A stretch of 13,710 nt of DNA from assembly GCA_041175045.1 (NCBI GenBank), contig JBEDFR010000174.1:1-13710 (forward strand), read 5' to 3'. Of this stretch, positions 1-6,094 are shown piece after piece. The position numbers were made by a program, and so were the translations under genes. Under the pieces are notes generated by a model. The model did no database searches and had not been told where the DNA came from. It saw only the letters and a list, made by a program, of their open reading frames with translations. The DNA is from UBA5078 sp041175045. Lineage in GTDB: Bacteria; Pseudomonadota; Gammaproteobacteria; Pseudomonadales; Pseudohongiellaceae. How positions within the stretch are numbered: the stretch's first letter is position 1; each line of letters starts with the position of its first letter.

Positions 1-1
1 C

Positions 2-1534
2 AAGGCCAGCCAGCGCCTGATCAGCAATGGCGAGTTCTACGAGTTCGTGGCCAGCGGCGGCTATCTGGATGACCGCCACTGGAGCGAGAAGGGCCTGGCC
101 TGGCGCCGCTTCCGCAACACCCGCTGGCCCACCTTCTGGGTGCAGGACGGCCCCGTGGGCTCGCACCGCTACCGCCTGCGCACTACCTTCAGCGTGGAAG
201 ACATGCAGTGGGACTGGCCCGTGTGCGTGAATTACTACGAAGCCAAGGCCTATTGCGCCTGGCGCACCGAGCGCGATGGCGCCAGTTCGCCCTATCGCCT
301 GCTGCAGGAGCAGGAACACGTGGCCATCCGCGAACCCGCGCTGCAGAACGCCGCCCAGTGGAGCCCCGAGCGCCCCGAGCTGCTGCACCTTGACCGCGTG
401 ATGGCCGACGAAGCCGAACTGGCCGCGCCCTACGAAGTGAACAACAATCTGCACTTCGGCAGCGAGAGCCCCGTGGACCGCTTCGCCCCCAACAGCCGTG
501 GCTTCAACGATGTGTTCGGCAATGTGTGGCAATGGTGTGAAGACCCCTTCCACCCCCTGCCCGGCTTCCGCATTCACCCCTATTACGTGGACTTCAGCAC
601 GCCCTGCTTCGACGAACAGCACCAGATGATTCTGGGCGGCTCGTTCATCAGCACCGGCGACGAAGCCAGCGTGTGGTCGCGCTTCCACTTCCGCCCGCAT
701 TTCTTCCAGCACGCCGGCTTCCGCATCGTGCAGAGCGAAGAAACCGACGCGCAGAAGAAGGACCGCTACGAAACCGACGCGCTGCTGAATCAATACCTGC
801 TGTTCCATTTCGGCAGCGAGGACGAGCAGCGCGACGCCGAGATCAGCGCCCTGGTGGGCCACCCGCAGGTGCAGCAGTTCGTGCCCGCCACCGTGGCCCT
901 GGTGAAGCAGTTCGCCCGCCGCCGCGAGCGCGTGCTCGACCTGGGCTGTGCCGTGGGCGGCGCCAGCTTCGCGCTGAGCCGCAGCTTCAAGGACGTGGTG
1001 GGCCTGGACTACAGCCAGTCGTTCATCGACGCTGCCAATGCCATGAAGCAGCACGGCGTGCTGGACTATGTGCGCCACGACAGCGGCCGCTTCAGCACCG
1101 CGCTGCAGGCCCGGCTGGAAGAAGGCACGCAGTGCGAGCGCATCCACTTCGTGCGCGGTGACGCCGCGAAGCTGCGCGCCCCCGAGCTGCTGCGCAGCGT
1201 GAACATGAAGGGCTTCGACGCCGTGCTGCTCAGCAACTTGCTGTGCCGCCTGCCCGACCCGGCCGCGTGTCTGCGCCAGTTCGTGGAAGACGACACGCTG
1301 CTGAGCGACGACGGCGTGCTGGTGCTGGTCTCCCCCAACAGCTGGATGGAGCAGTACACCCCCGCCGAGCAGTTCATCGACGGGCCGAGCAATGCCGCCG
1401 CGCTGGAAAAGATTGGCGCGATTCTGCAGGGCTTCACCCTGGTGCACGAAGGCAACCTGCCGTTCATGATTCGCGAGCACCGCCGCAAGTACGAGTACAT
1501 CGTGAGTCAGGTGTCGGTGTGGAGGAAGGGGTAG
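2..1534 (+). CDS. ovoA: OvoA, 5-histidylcysteine sulfoxide synthase / methyltransferase, 5'-truncated
   Basis: Partial gene: the reading frame is open from base 2, so the N-terminus lies off the window. OvoA joins cysteine to histidine C5 through a sulfoxide (iron-dependent, O2-using), and its C-terminal domain is linked to the N-methylation step of ovothiol synthesis. Two parts are visible. The first is an FGE-sulfatase-like domain to about base 760, with NVWQWCEDPF, GGSF and a closing HFFQHAGFRIV. The second is a SAM methyltransferase from about base 900, with motif I VLDLGCAVGGASF near 931-969, followed by VGLDYS. The fusion of these two domains separates OvoA from the shorter EgtB. The DinB-like domain and the iron-binding histidines expected from EgtB/OvoA structures would be upstream and cannot be checked. 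About 510 of roughly 700 residues are present. The stop is TAG at 1532-1534. Confidence 0.93.
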   Translation, partial: KASQRLISNGEFYEFVASGGYLDDRHWSEKGLAWRRFRNTRWPTFWVQDGPVGSHRYRLRTTFSVEDMQWDWPVCVNYYEAKAYCAWRTERDGASSPYRLLQEQEHVAIREPALQNAAQWSPERPELLHLDRVMADEAELAAPYEVNNNLHFGSESPVDRFAPNSRGFNDVFGNVWQWCEDPFHPLPGFRIHPYYVDFSTPCFDEQHQMILGGSFISTGDEASVWSRFHFRPHFFQHAGFRIVQSEETDAQKKDRYETDALLNQYLLFHFGSEDEQRDAEISALVGHPQVQQFVPATVALVKQFARRRERVLDLGCAVGGASFALSRSFKDVVGLDYSQSFIDAANAMKQHGVLDYVRHDSGRFSTALQARLEEGTQCERIHFVRGDAAKLRAPELLRSVNMKGFDAVLLSNLLCRLPDPAACLRQFVEDDTLLSDDGVLVLVSPNSWMEQYTPAEQFIDGPSNAAALEKIGAILQGFTLVHEGNLPFMIREHRRKYEYIVSQVSVWRKG

Positions 1535-1961
1535 TCGCGGGCTGAAGGGCCAGCTGCAAACAGCGTTGTCTTTGTGCAATGGTTTTGTGTAGGAGTTTTT
1601 CGGGAAAGAGAGATCTGTGAGCAAGTCGGACAACGACTCGAGTCAATGCGCTAAACACAGATAATTTATTCTGCGAGAGAAACACAACTGAATTCGCACA
1701 TATTCAAGCCAAGATTTTTGTTCTTGGCACAAGACCTGTCGTGTTGGAGTGAAGACTGAGACGGCGTACGGGGCCCACCCCTCTTTGGGGTTGTCGAGGG
1801 GATCCCGGCATCGCAATCCAATCTGCTCTTTCGATACCTCATCGAGTCGTGCTCGCCAATGGCTCAGAATGTATCAGTGTTTCATAAAGCGTCGCTTGCA
1901 AAGCATGGCATGACACGACAGCAAAGGAGGACAGAAAGTTGAGGAAGCACGGTAAAGTCAT
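1535..1961. other. Non-coding stretch of lower GC after ovoA
   Basis: About 430 bases with no ORF that reads like a protein. Base composition is more AT-rich than in ovoA or the genes further right (for example around 1655-1720). It holds a 7-bp perfect hairpin at 1708-1728, a smaller ACCCC/GGGGT hairpin at 1777-1791, and a strong Shine-Dalgarno (AAGGAGG, 1924-1930) about 30 bases before the antitoxin start. A brnT-type toxin would be expected just upstream of the antitoxin. I read the three forward frames over 1860-1960 and found stops and nothing resembling BrnT. This may be decayed accessory DNA. Confidence 0.5.
1708..1728. repeat. Perfect 7-bp hairpin, possible ovoA terminator or RNA structure
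   Basis: GCCAAGA (1708-1714) and TCTTGGC (1722-1728) are exact reverse complements with a 7-base T-rich loop. There is no T tract after the stem, so it is not a textbook intrinsic terminator for ovoA, which ended 174 bases earlier. Its function is unknown. Confidence 0.35.
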
Positions 1962-1965
1962 ATGA
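1939..1965 (+). other. Possible 8-codon leader reading frame coupled to the antitoxin
   Basis: A TTG at 1939 sits 8 bases after a perfect AAGGAGG (1924-1930) and reads eight codons to a TGA at 1963-1965. That stop overlaps the antitoxin ATG (1962-1964) as ATGA. This could be a translationally coupled leader or the last trace of an upstream toxin gene. It is too short to be supported by coding bias. Confidence 0.2.
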
Positions 1966-2186
1966 ACGCTGGCGATTTTGATAAGCAGTTTGACCGAGGC
2001 AACGAAGGCATCCCTGATGCTCTTGATTCTTCTGCGGCGCGTTGTTCCAATCTGGAACACAGGCGCATCCATGCCGATTTTCCTTCTTGGATTGGCGAGT
2101 CGTTGGATCGCGAAGTCGCTCGTAGTGGAGTCACCCGGCAGCCAAACATCAAGGTATGGCTCGCGGAGCGGTTGAACGCTGGCTGA
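1962..2186 (+). CDS. BrnA/CopG-family antitoxin-like protein, orphan and diverged
   Basis: A 74-residue protein. Its pattern, FDKQFD near the N-terminus, then ADFPSWIGESLDRE, then SGVTRQ and a closing IKVWLAERL, matches what I know of BrnA-type ribbon-helix-helix antitoxins. These bind DNA as dimers and neutralise and autoregulate BrnT ribonuclease toxins. Several positions usually conserved in that family differ: LDSSAARCSN where LDLSxARRPN is typical, and RQPNIK where RQSxIK is typical. Normally brnT lies directly upstream and overlaps or abuts brnA; none is visible here. The Shine-Dalgarno at 1924-1930 is too far from this ATG and better fits an 8-codon TTG reading frame ending in an ATGA overlap with it. 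It could be a decaying relic or a solitary antitoxin that silences related toxins elsewhere. Confidence 0.62.
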   Translation: MNAGDFDKQFDRGNEGIPDALDSSAARCSNLEHRRIHADFPSWIGESLDREVARSGVTRQPNIKVWLAERLNAG

Positions 2187-2219
2187 CGCTGTCAACAAAC
2201 CGCTGAACAGAGACGCCGC

Positions 2220-2240
2220 GCACTAGCTGAGCCTTAGTGC
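2220..2240. repeat. 6-bp inverted repeat between antitoxin and PNPOx-like gene
   Basis: GCACTA (2220-2225) and TAGTGC (2235-2240) are exact reverse complements around a 9-base loop, in the 83-base gap between two genes. It could be a weak terminator or part of a worn recombination site. There is no T tract. Confidence 0.25.
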
Positions 2241-2269
2241 TTTGGGAATCCATTCTGAGACCATTTTCC

Positions 2270-2824
2270 ATGGGCAAGTTGTACGACTCCATCACTTTCG
2301 AACTCACGACCTGGATTCAGCAGCAGCACGTCTTCTTTGTGGCCACGGCTCCTCTGTCCCAAGACGGGCACGTGAACACTTCTCCGAAGGGGTTGGATTG
2401 CCTGAGAGTACTTGGGCCGCATCACGTCGCCTTCCTGGATGTCACTGGCAGTGGATCAGAAACCATCGCCCATCTGCGTGAGAACAGCCGAATCGTCTTG
2501 ATGTTCTGCGCGTTCACCGGCCCACCCAAGATTGTGCGACTCCATGGCAAGGGCAGTGTTATCACGCGGACAGCGCCCGATTGGAAGGATTGGGAAGGCA
2601 TCTTCCCGACCCAGGCAGCCCCTCGATCAGTCATCTCTGTCAATGTGACTCGTATCAGCGACAGTTGCGGCTACGGCGTACCTGCGATGGAGTTCAAGCA
2701 AGACCGCGATATCTTCCACAGATGGGTGGCGACAAAGGGTGCAGACACCCTGCGCGCATATCGCAAAGAGAAGAACGCATCAAGCATAGACGGGCTGCCA
2801 TCGCTGACTGAAGGCGAAGCCTGA
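2270..2824 (+). CDS. Pyridoxamine 5'-phosphate oxidase-family (flavin split-barrel) protein
   Basis: A 184-residue protein. It begins MGKLYDSI, then has the split-barrel strands HVFFVATAPL, GHVNTSPKG, NSRIVLMFCAF and IVRLHGKGSV, and ends in a charged tail. This pattern belongs to a widespread small PNPOx-like family that binds FMN or F420-type cofactors; most members have no assigned substrate and are not the vitamin B6 enzyme PdxH. The ATG at 2270 was chosen because family members start at this Met; a GTG at 2237 would add 11 residues with no family match. The Shine-Dalgarno is weak. It is followed 80 bases later by a MOSC protein on the same strand, which may be co-transcribed. Composition is more AT-rich than in the flanking ovoA and methyltransferase genes, which suggests acquisition. 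The fold is sure; the biochemical role is not known. Confidence 0.82.
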   Translation: MGKLYDSITFELTTWIQQQHVFFVATAPLSQDGHVNTSPKGLDCLRVLGPHHVAFLDVTGSGSETIAHLRENSRIVLMFCAFTGPPKIVRLHGKGSVITRTAPDWKDWEGIFPTQAAPRSVISVNVTRISDSCGYGVPAMEFKQDRDIFHRWVATKGADTLRAYRKEKNASSIDGLPSLTEGEA

Positions 2825-2904
2825 CAGGTCGTTCAACTGCAGCGCCGACGGCTGGCCGCCTTGCCCTGTTGGCGCTTTCTCTCAATTGCCATGGAGACTA
2901 TCGC
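2825..2904 (+). repeat. attC-like stem between PNPOx-like and MOSC genes (tentative)
   Basis: Directly at the end of the PNPOx-like gene the sequence runs GCCTGACAGGTCGTTCAAC. This resembles the left half of integron attC sites (a core like RYYYAAC followed by TCGTTCAA). AGCGCCGAC then pairs with GTTGGCGCT (one G·T pair) around a short loop. The right half should end in GTTRRRY, and no such heptamer is seen. The core also carries TGAC instead of TAAC. It is either a degenerate attC, a different structured spacer, or coincidence. Confidence 0.25.
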
Positions 2905-3456
2905 ATGTTCGCTACCAGCGAGGAGTTGTTGCGAGCAACAGCTCACATAAAAGTTTCCCCCAAGGATAATGGATCGATTGACTTGATTGTCTGTCGCCCA
3001 GTGAAGGGCGAACGGCAAGAACTGCTTGAAGCCGAGCTGGATCTTGTAATGGGTTTGCTGGGAGACAATTGGGCAACGCGTGGCAACCCAAGAAAGCGAG
3101 GGACACCCGCACTGGCTGACACGCAGCTCACCTTGATGAATTCGAGAGCTATCGCGGCAATAGCGAAGGAAAAAAATCGTTGGAAACTCGCCGGCGACCA
3201 GTTTTTCGTCGACTTTGATCTCTCGTACTCGAATGTTCCGCCGGGCACACGGCTTGTGCTTGGCGAAGCAATGATCGAAGTGACCTCAGAGCCCCATCTG
3301 GGGTGTGCAAAATTTCGTCGTCATTACGGTCAAGGTGCGACCGCATTTGTGAATTCGCCTTTAGGTAAGTCGCTGAATTTGCGCGGTATCAACGCCAAGG
3401 TAGTCGTGCCGGGCATGGTGTGGCAAGGGGCTGCCATTCACAAGATCAAGACATAG
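2905..3456 (+). CDS. MOSC-domain protein
   Basis: A 183-residue protein. The C-terminal two thirds carry the MOSC pattern: GLLGDNW, LMNSRAIAAIA, WKLAGDQFFVDFDLS, LGEAMIEVTSEPHLGCAKF and VNSPLGKSLNLRGINAKVVVPG. The single conserved cysteine of the family is in the GCAKF motif. MOSC domains handle molybdenum-cofactor-linked sulfur in MoCo sulfurases and YiiM-type reductases; stand-alone members like this one are mostly uncharacterised. The ATG at 2905 aligns with the usual family start (MFxTxEEL); an upstream in-frame start at 2869 would add 12 residues. It lies 80 bases after the PNPOx-like gene on the same strand, and both have a lower GC than the surrounding genes, so they may have arrived together. 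The 3' neighbour 50 bases on is a high-GC radical SAM gene with no sign of coupling. Confidence 0.85.
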   Translation: MFATSEELLRATAHIKVSPKDNGSIDLIVCRPVKGERQELLEAELDLVMGLLGDNWATRGNPRKRGTPALADTQLTLMNSRAIAAIAKEKNRWKLAGDQFFVDFDLSYSNVPPGTRLVLGEAMIEVTSEPHLGCAKFRRHYGQGATAFVNSPLGKSLNLRGINAKVVVPGMVWQGAAIHKIKT

Positions 3457-3505
3457 CGAGTCTTGCCATACACCCCCACCCCCGCCAGTGCTAGCATCCC
3501 GCCTC

Positions 3506-4567
3506 ATGTCTCTGCTCACACTCGCCGACCTCGACCATCGCCTGCTGCACGAACTCAAGGCCCTGCCCGTCCACCGCGGCCGCGTGCTGCGCGCGTGGCT
3601 CAATGGCAAGGCGCTGAGCGCCGGGCCGCGCCTGCAGCCACAGGAACATTTTCTGCCGCTGTCGGTGCGTCGCGGATTACCGGCGCTGAGCGCTGAGCTC
3701 GACGCCGTGGCGCAGATCCACTCGCAACACCCGGGCGCCGATGCGTCCATGCGCCTGCTGGTGAGGCTGGCCGACGCGCAGATGATCGAGAGTGTGCTGC
3801 TGCCGCGCGACGGGCTCTGCGTGTCCACGCAGGTGGGCTGTGCGGTGGGGTGTCGCTTCTGCATGACGGGCAAGAGCGGCCTGATTCGTCAGGTGAGCAG
3901 CCTGGAGATCGTGGCCCAGGTGGTGCTCGCGCGCCGCCTTCGTGCGGTGAAGAAAGTGGTGTTCATGGGCATGGGCGAGCCGGCGCACAATCTCGACAAT
4001 GTGCTCGAGGCCATCGAGCTGCTGGGCACCGAAGGCGGCATCGGCCACAAGAATCTGGTGTTCTCCACAGTGGGCGATCGTCGCGTGTTCGAGCTGCTGC
4101 CGCAGCAGCGTGTGCGGCCGGCGCTGGCCTTGTCGCTGCACACCACCAAAGCCGACTTGCGCGAGCACTTGCTGCCGCGTGCGCCGAAGATCGCGCCGGA
4201 TGAACTGATCGAGCTGGGCGAAGCCTATGCGCGCGCCACGGGCTACCCGATCCAGTATCAATGGACGCTGCTCAAGGGCATCAACGACGGGCAGGATGAA
4301 CTCGACGCGATCCTGCGTCTGCTCAAGGGCAAGTACGCGGTGCTCAATGTCATTCCCTTCAACGCGCTGGAAGGCACGGGCCTGAGCGCCGACAACGGCG
4401 TGCGCTATGAACGCCCGGTTGCCGGGCGCATCCGCGAGATCGTCGCGTACCTGCACAGCCGCCAGGTGCTGACCAAGGTGCGCAACAGCGCGGGGCAGGA
4501 CGTGGACGCGGGCTGCGGACAGTTGCGGGCGCGGGCCGAGCAGGCGGTGCAGCGGAAACCAGGCTGA
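3506..4567 (+). CDS. RlmN/Cfr-family radical SAM RNA methyltransferase paralogue
   Basis: A 353-residue radical SAM protein. The iron-sulfur motif CxxxCxxC is C112, C116, C119, followed by MGMGEP (154-159) and a C-terminal DAGCGQL. By alignment with E. coli RlmN, C105 corresponds to C118 and C337 to the transiently methylated C355. E95 (MIESVLLP) probably matches the base E105. All residues needed for C2 methylation of an adenosine therefore seem present. RlmN modifies A2503 of 23S rRNA and A37 of some tRNAs. The N-terminal domain is short and unlike ordinary RlmN, and the location differs from the usual rlmN site (near ndk, ispG and hisS). I read it as a second family member whose RNA target is unknown. 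The start is ATG 3506; a GTG at 3488 is possible. It converges with the minus-strand operon ending at 4642. Confidence 0.85.
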   Translation: MSLLTLADLDHRLLHELKALPVHRGRVLRAWLNGKALSAGPRLQPQEHFLPLSVRRGLPALSAELDAVAQIHSQHPGADASMRLLVRLADAQMIESVLLPRDGLCVSTQVGCAVGCRFCMTGKSGLIRQVSSLEIVAQVVLARRLRAVKKVVFMGMGEPAHNLDNVLEAIELLGTEGGIGHKNLVFSTVGDRRVFELLPQQRVRPALALSLHTTKADLREHLLPRAPKIAPDELIELGEAYARATGYPIQYQWTLLKGINDGQDELDAILRLLKGKYAVLNVIPFNALEGTGLSADNGVRYERPVAGRIREIVAYLHSRQVLTKVRNSAGQDVDAGCGQLRARAEQAVQRKPG

Positions 4568-4574
4568 CACAGTG

Positions 4575-4635
4575 TCCGGGCGGCGCAGCTGCACGCGTGC
4601 CAATGACACCTCCAGCGCCTTGCCGGCCGCCCGGA
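4575..4635. terminator. 10-bp inverted repeat between convergent genes, possible bidirectional terminator
   Basis: TCCGGGCGGC (4575-4584) and GCCGCCCGGA (4626-4635) are exact reverse complements with a 41-base loop that itself contains the palindrome GCACGCGTGC (4591-4600). It fills the gap between the converging stops at 4567 and 4642. The loop is long and there is no T tract, so intrinsic termination is not certain. Confidence 0.35.
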
Positions 4636-4641
4636 GGGAAA

Positions 4642-6075
4642 TCAGATATCCATCTCTTCGGACAAGAGGTGTTCCACCTGTCCTTCGAGCAGCGTCTTGA
4701 AATTGGCCAGTGGTTCGTCCACCAGCCACGTCTTGATGAAATCGCCTCGGCTGTCATCGACGATCTCGTTGAATTCCTCGGTGATCAGCCGGCTGTCGCC
4801 CTCGGCCAGGATGTAGGCGGCCTCGCTGATCAGCAGGGTGTCCACCGGCGCTTCCTCGCAGATCTGCCGCGTGAGCGCCAGGTTCTCACCCGCGACGGTG
4901 TACGTTTTCTGCTCCAGCGAGGACAACACGCCGGTCAGCAGTTCGCCGCAGTGCAGGCCGGCGCGGAACTGCAGTGTGGGCAGGGACTCGGCCTCCAGCT
5001 CGCGCGCCAGCGTCCTGGTGATGTCCAGGAACAGCAGCGCGGCACAGACGGCGTGAAAGCAGTGCTCGTCGTCTGCCGTCGCGGCACCGAAGGTGATCAG
5101 CACTTCGTCGCCCGCGCATTTCTCCACATGACCGTTGTAGAGCTGCGCCACGCGGTGGATGTAGAAATAGCAAGTGTTGAGCAGCTCCACCGTTTCCTCG
5201 GCCTCGTGCTGGTGCAGGGCCGAGCGGTAGTTGGCGATGTTCAGGTGCAGGATGCTGACGAAGGTGCTGCCGGGGCGGCGGTACACCGCCGGGGATTCCA
5301 CCACGGGCGGGCGTTCGTAGTCGGGGCCGAACATGGCGGTGCGCGCCTCGTCGTCGTCCAGTTCGTAGACCATGCGGTTGTACTGACGGATCACCGCACC
5401 CAGTTCGTCGCCGCGCTCGCCGAATTCACTTGGCTGCGGTTCGCCCCGGCGCACGCTCTGGATGGAAGCCGACAGCATGCGCAGCGGGAAGGTCACGAAA
5501 TACTGCATCAGCGCCAGGATGACGGTCACACCGGTCACGAGCATCAGCGCCAGCGCGGCCAGCATGAAGAGGAAATTGCGCGTCACGCCCTGTTCGATGT
5601 AGTCCTGATCCAGCTGCACGCGCACGTAGCCGGCCAGCGAATCCTGCAGCGCGATGGGCGCGACATAGGTGCCGAAGATGGCGGCGGGTCCGGTGCCCGG
5701 GTCGCGGCTGCCGGCGCCGGAGCTGGCGATCACCTGATCGTCGATGCTCAGCACCGCCACCTCCGCGATGGCCGCCTCGCGGGTCAGCTGGTTCAGCAGC
5801 ACGTTCATGCTGATCATGTCATTCGCCAGCACCAGCTCGGTCACCAGGATGGCTGTCTGTCGAGCCAGGGTGTCGCCCAGACTGTCGGCCTGCTGGCGCA
5901 GGATGTTCTCGGTGGTCTGGTTGGTCACCAGCCAGAACACGCACATGGCGAGCAGCAGCAGGATGCTGGTGGCGATCGCCAGCTTGTGGCCCAGGCGCAT
6001 CTGGGAAGCGGGCGAAGCCAGGAAGCGGGCGTCGGCATCATGTTCGGGGGCGTGCATCTTCGGGGCCACGGTCAT
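4642..6075 (-). CDS. AhpA/YtjB-like membrane sensor fused to HAMP and a degenerate class III nucleotide cyclase domain
   Basis: A 477-residue membrane protein. The N-terminal half has TM1 (about 31-52), a periplasmic region of about 110 residues and TM2 (about 167-194), then a HAMP-like linker (195-240). This half resembles the AhpA/YtjB family. Residues 271-425 are a class III cyclase homology domain. Aligned with Rv1625c, Lys319 and Thr393 (substrate selection, ATP-like) and Asp323 (second metal) are kept. The first metal Asp is Asn279 (codon AAC, 5239-5241), the transition-state Asn is Ala400, and the Arg position is Gln404 with Arg403 beside it. Cyclase activity is therefore unlikely; a nucleotide-sensing or protein-binding role is more plausible. 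It follows fimX by 19 bases on the same strand, so the two are probably one operon. Start ATG 6075; an ATG at 6057 (Met7) has a comparable upstream purine run. Confidence 0.8.
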   Translation of the reverse strand: MTVAPKMHAPEHDADARFLASPASQMRLGHKLAIATSILLLLAMCVFWLVTNQTTENILRQQADSLGDTLARQTAILVTELVLANDMISMNVLLNQLTREAAIAEVAVLSIDDQVIASSGAGSRDPGTGPAAIFGTYVAPIALQDSLAGYVRVQLDQDYIEQGVTRNFLFMLAALALMLVTGVTVILALMQYFVTFPLRMLSASIQSVRRGEPQPSEFGERGDELGAVIRQYNRMVYELDDDEARTAMFGPDYERPPVVESPAVYRRPGSTFVSILHLNIANYRSALHQHEAEETVELLNTCYFYIHRVAQLYNGHVEKCAGDEVLITFGAATADDEHCFHAVCAALLFLDITRTLARELEAESLPTLQFRAGLHCGELLTGVLSSLEQKTYTVAGENLALTRQICEEAPVDTLLISEAAYILAEGDSRLITEEFNEIVDDSRGDFIKTWLVDEPLANFKTLLEGQVEHLLSEEMDI

Positions 6076-6094
6076 TCTCTCGGGATACGGGGGT

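Noticed and set aside
1777..1791. ACCCC/GGGGT hairpin as an intrinsic terminator
   Set aside because: Only 5 bp, no T tract, and more than 240 bases after ovoA ends.
1839..2198. 119-residue minus-strand reading frame over the antitoxin region
   Set aside because: It is the antisense of the BrnA-like gene, whose forward frame has clear family motifs; the minus-strand product has no recognisable pattern.
2186..2240. A second attC site after the antitoxin gene
   Set aside because: GGCTGAC and CTTAGTG are loosely like core sites, but the last lacks the required leading G and the arms do not pair as attC arms do.
3463..3497. Sigma70 promoter for the radical SAM gene (TTGCCA ... TAGCAT)
   Set aside because: The spacer is 23 bases, too long for a normal sigma70 promoter.
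3677..4729. Minus-strand frame of about 350 residues over the radical SAM gene
   Set aside because: Arg/His/Gln-rich antisense shadow; the plus strand has the complete radical SAM motifs.
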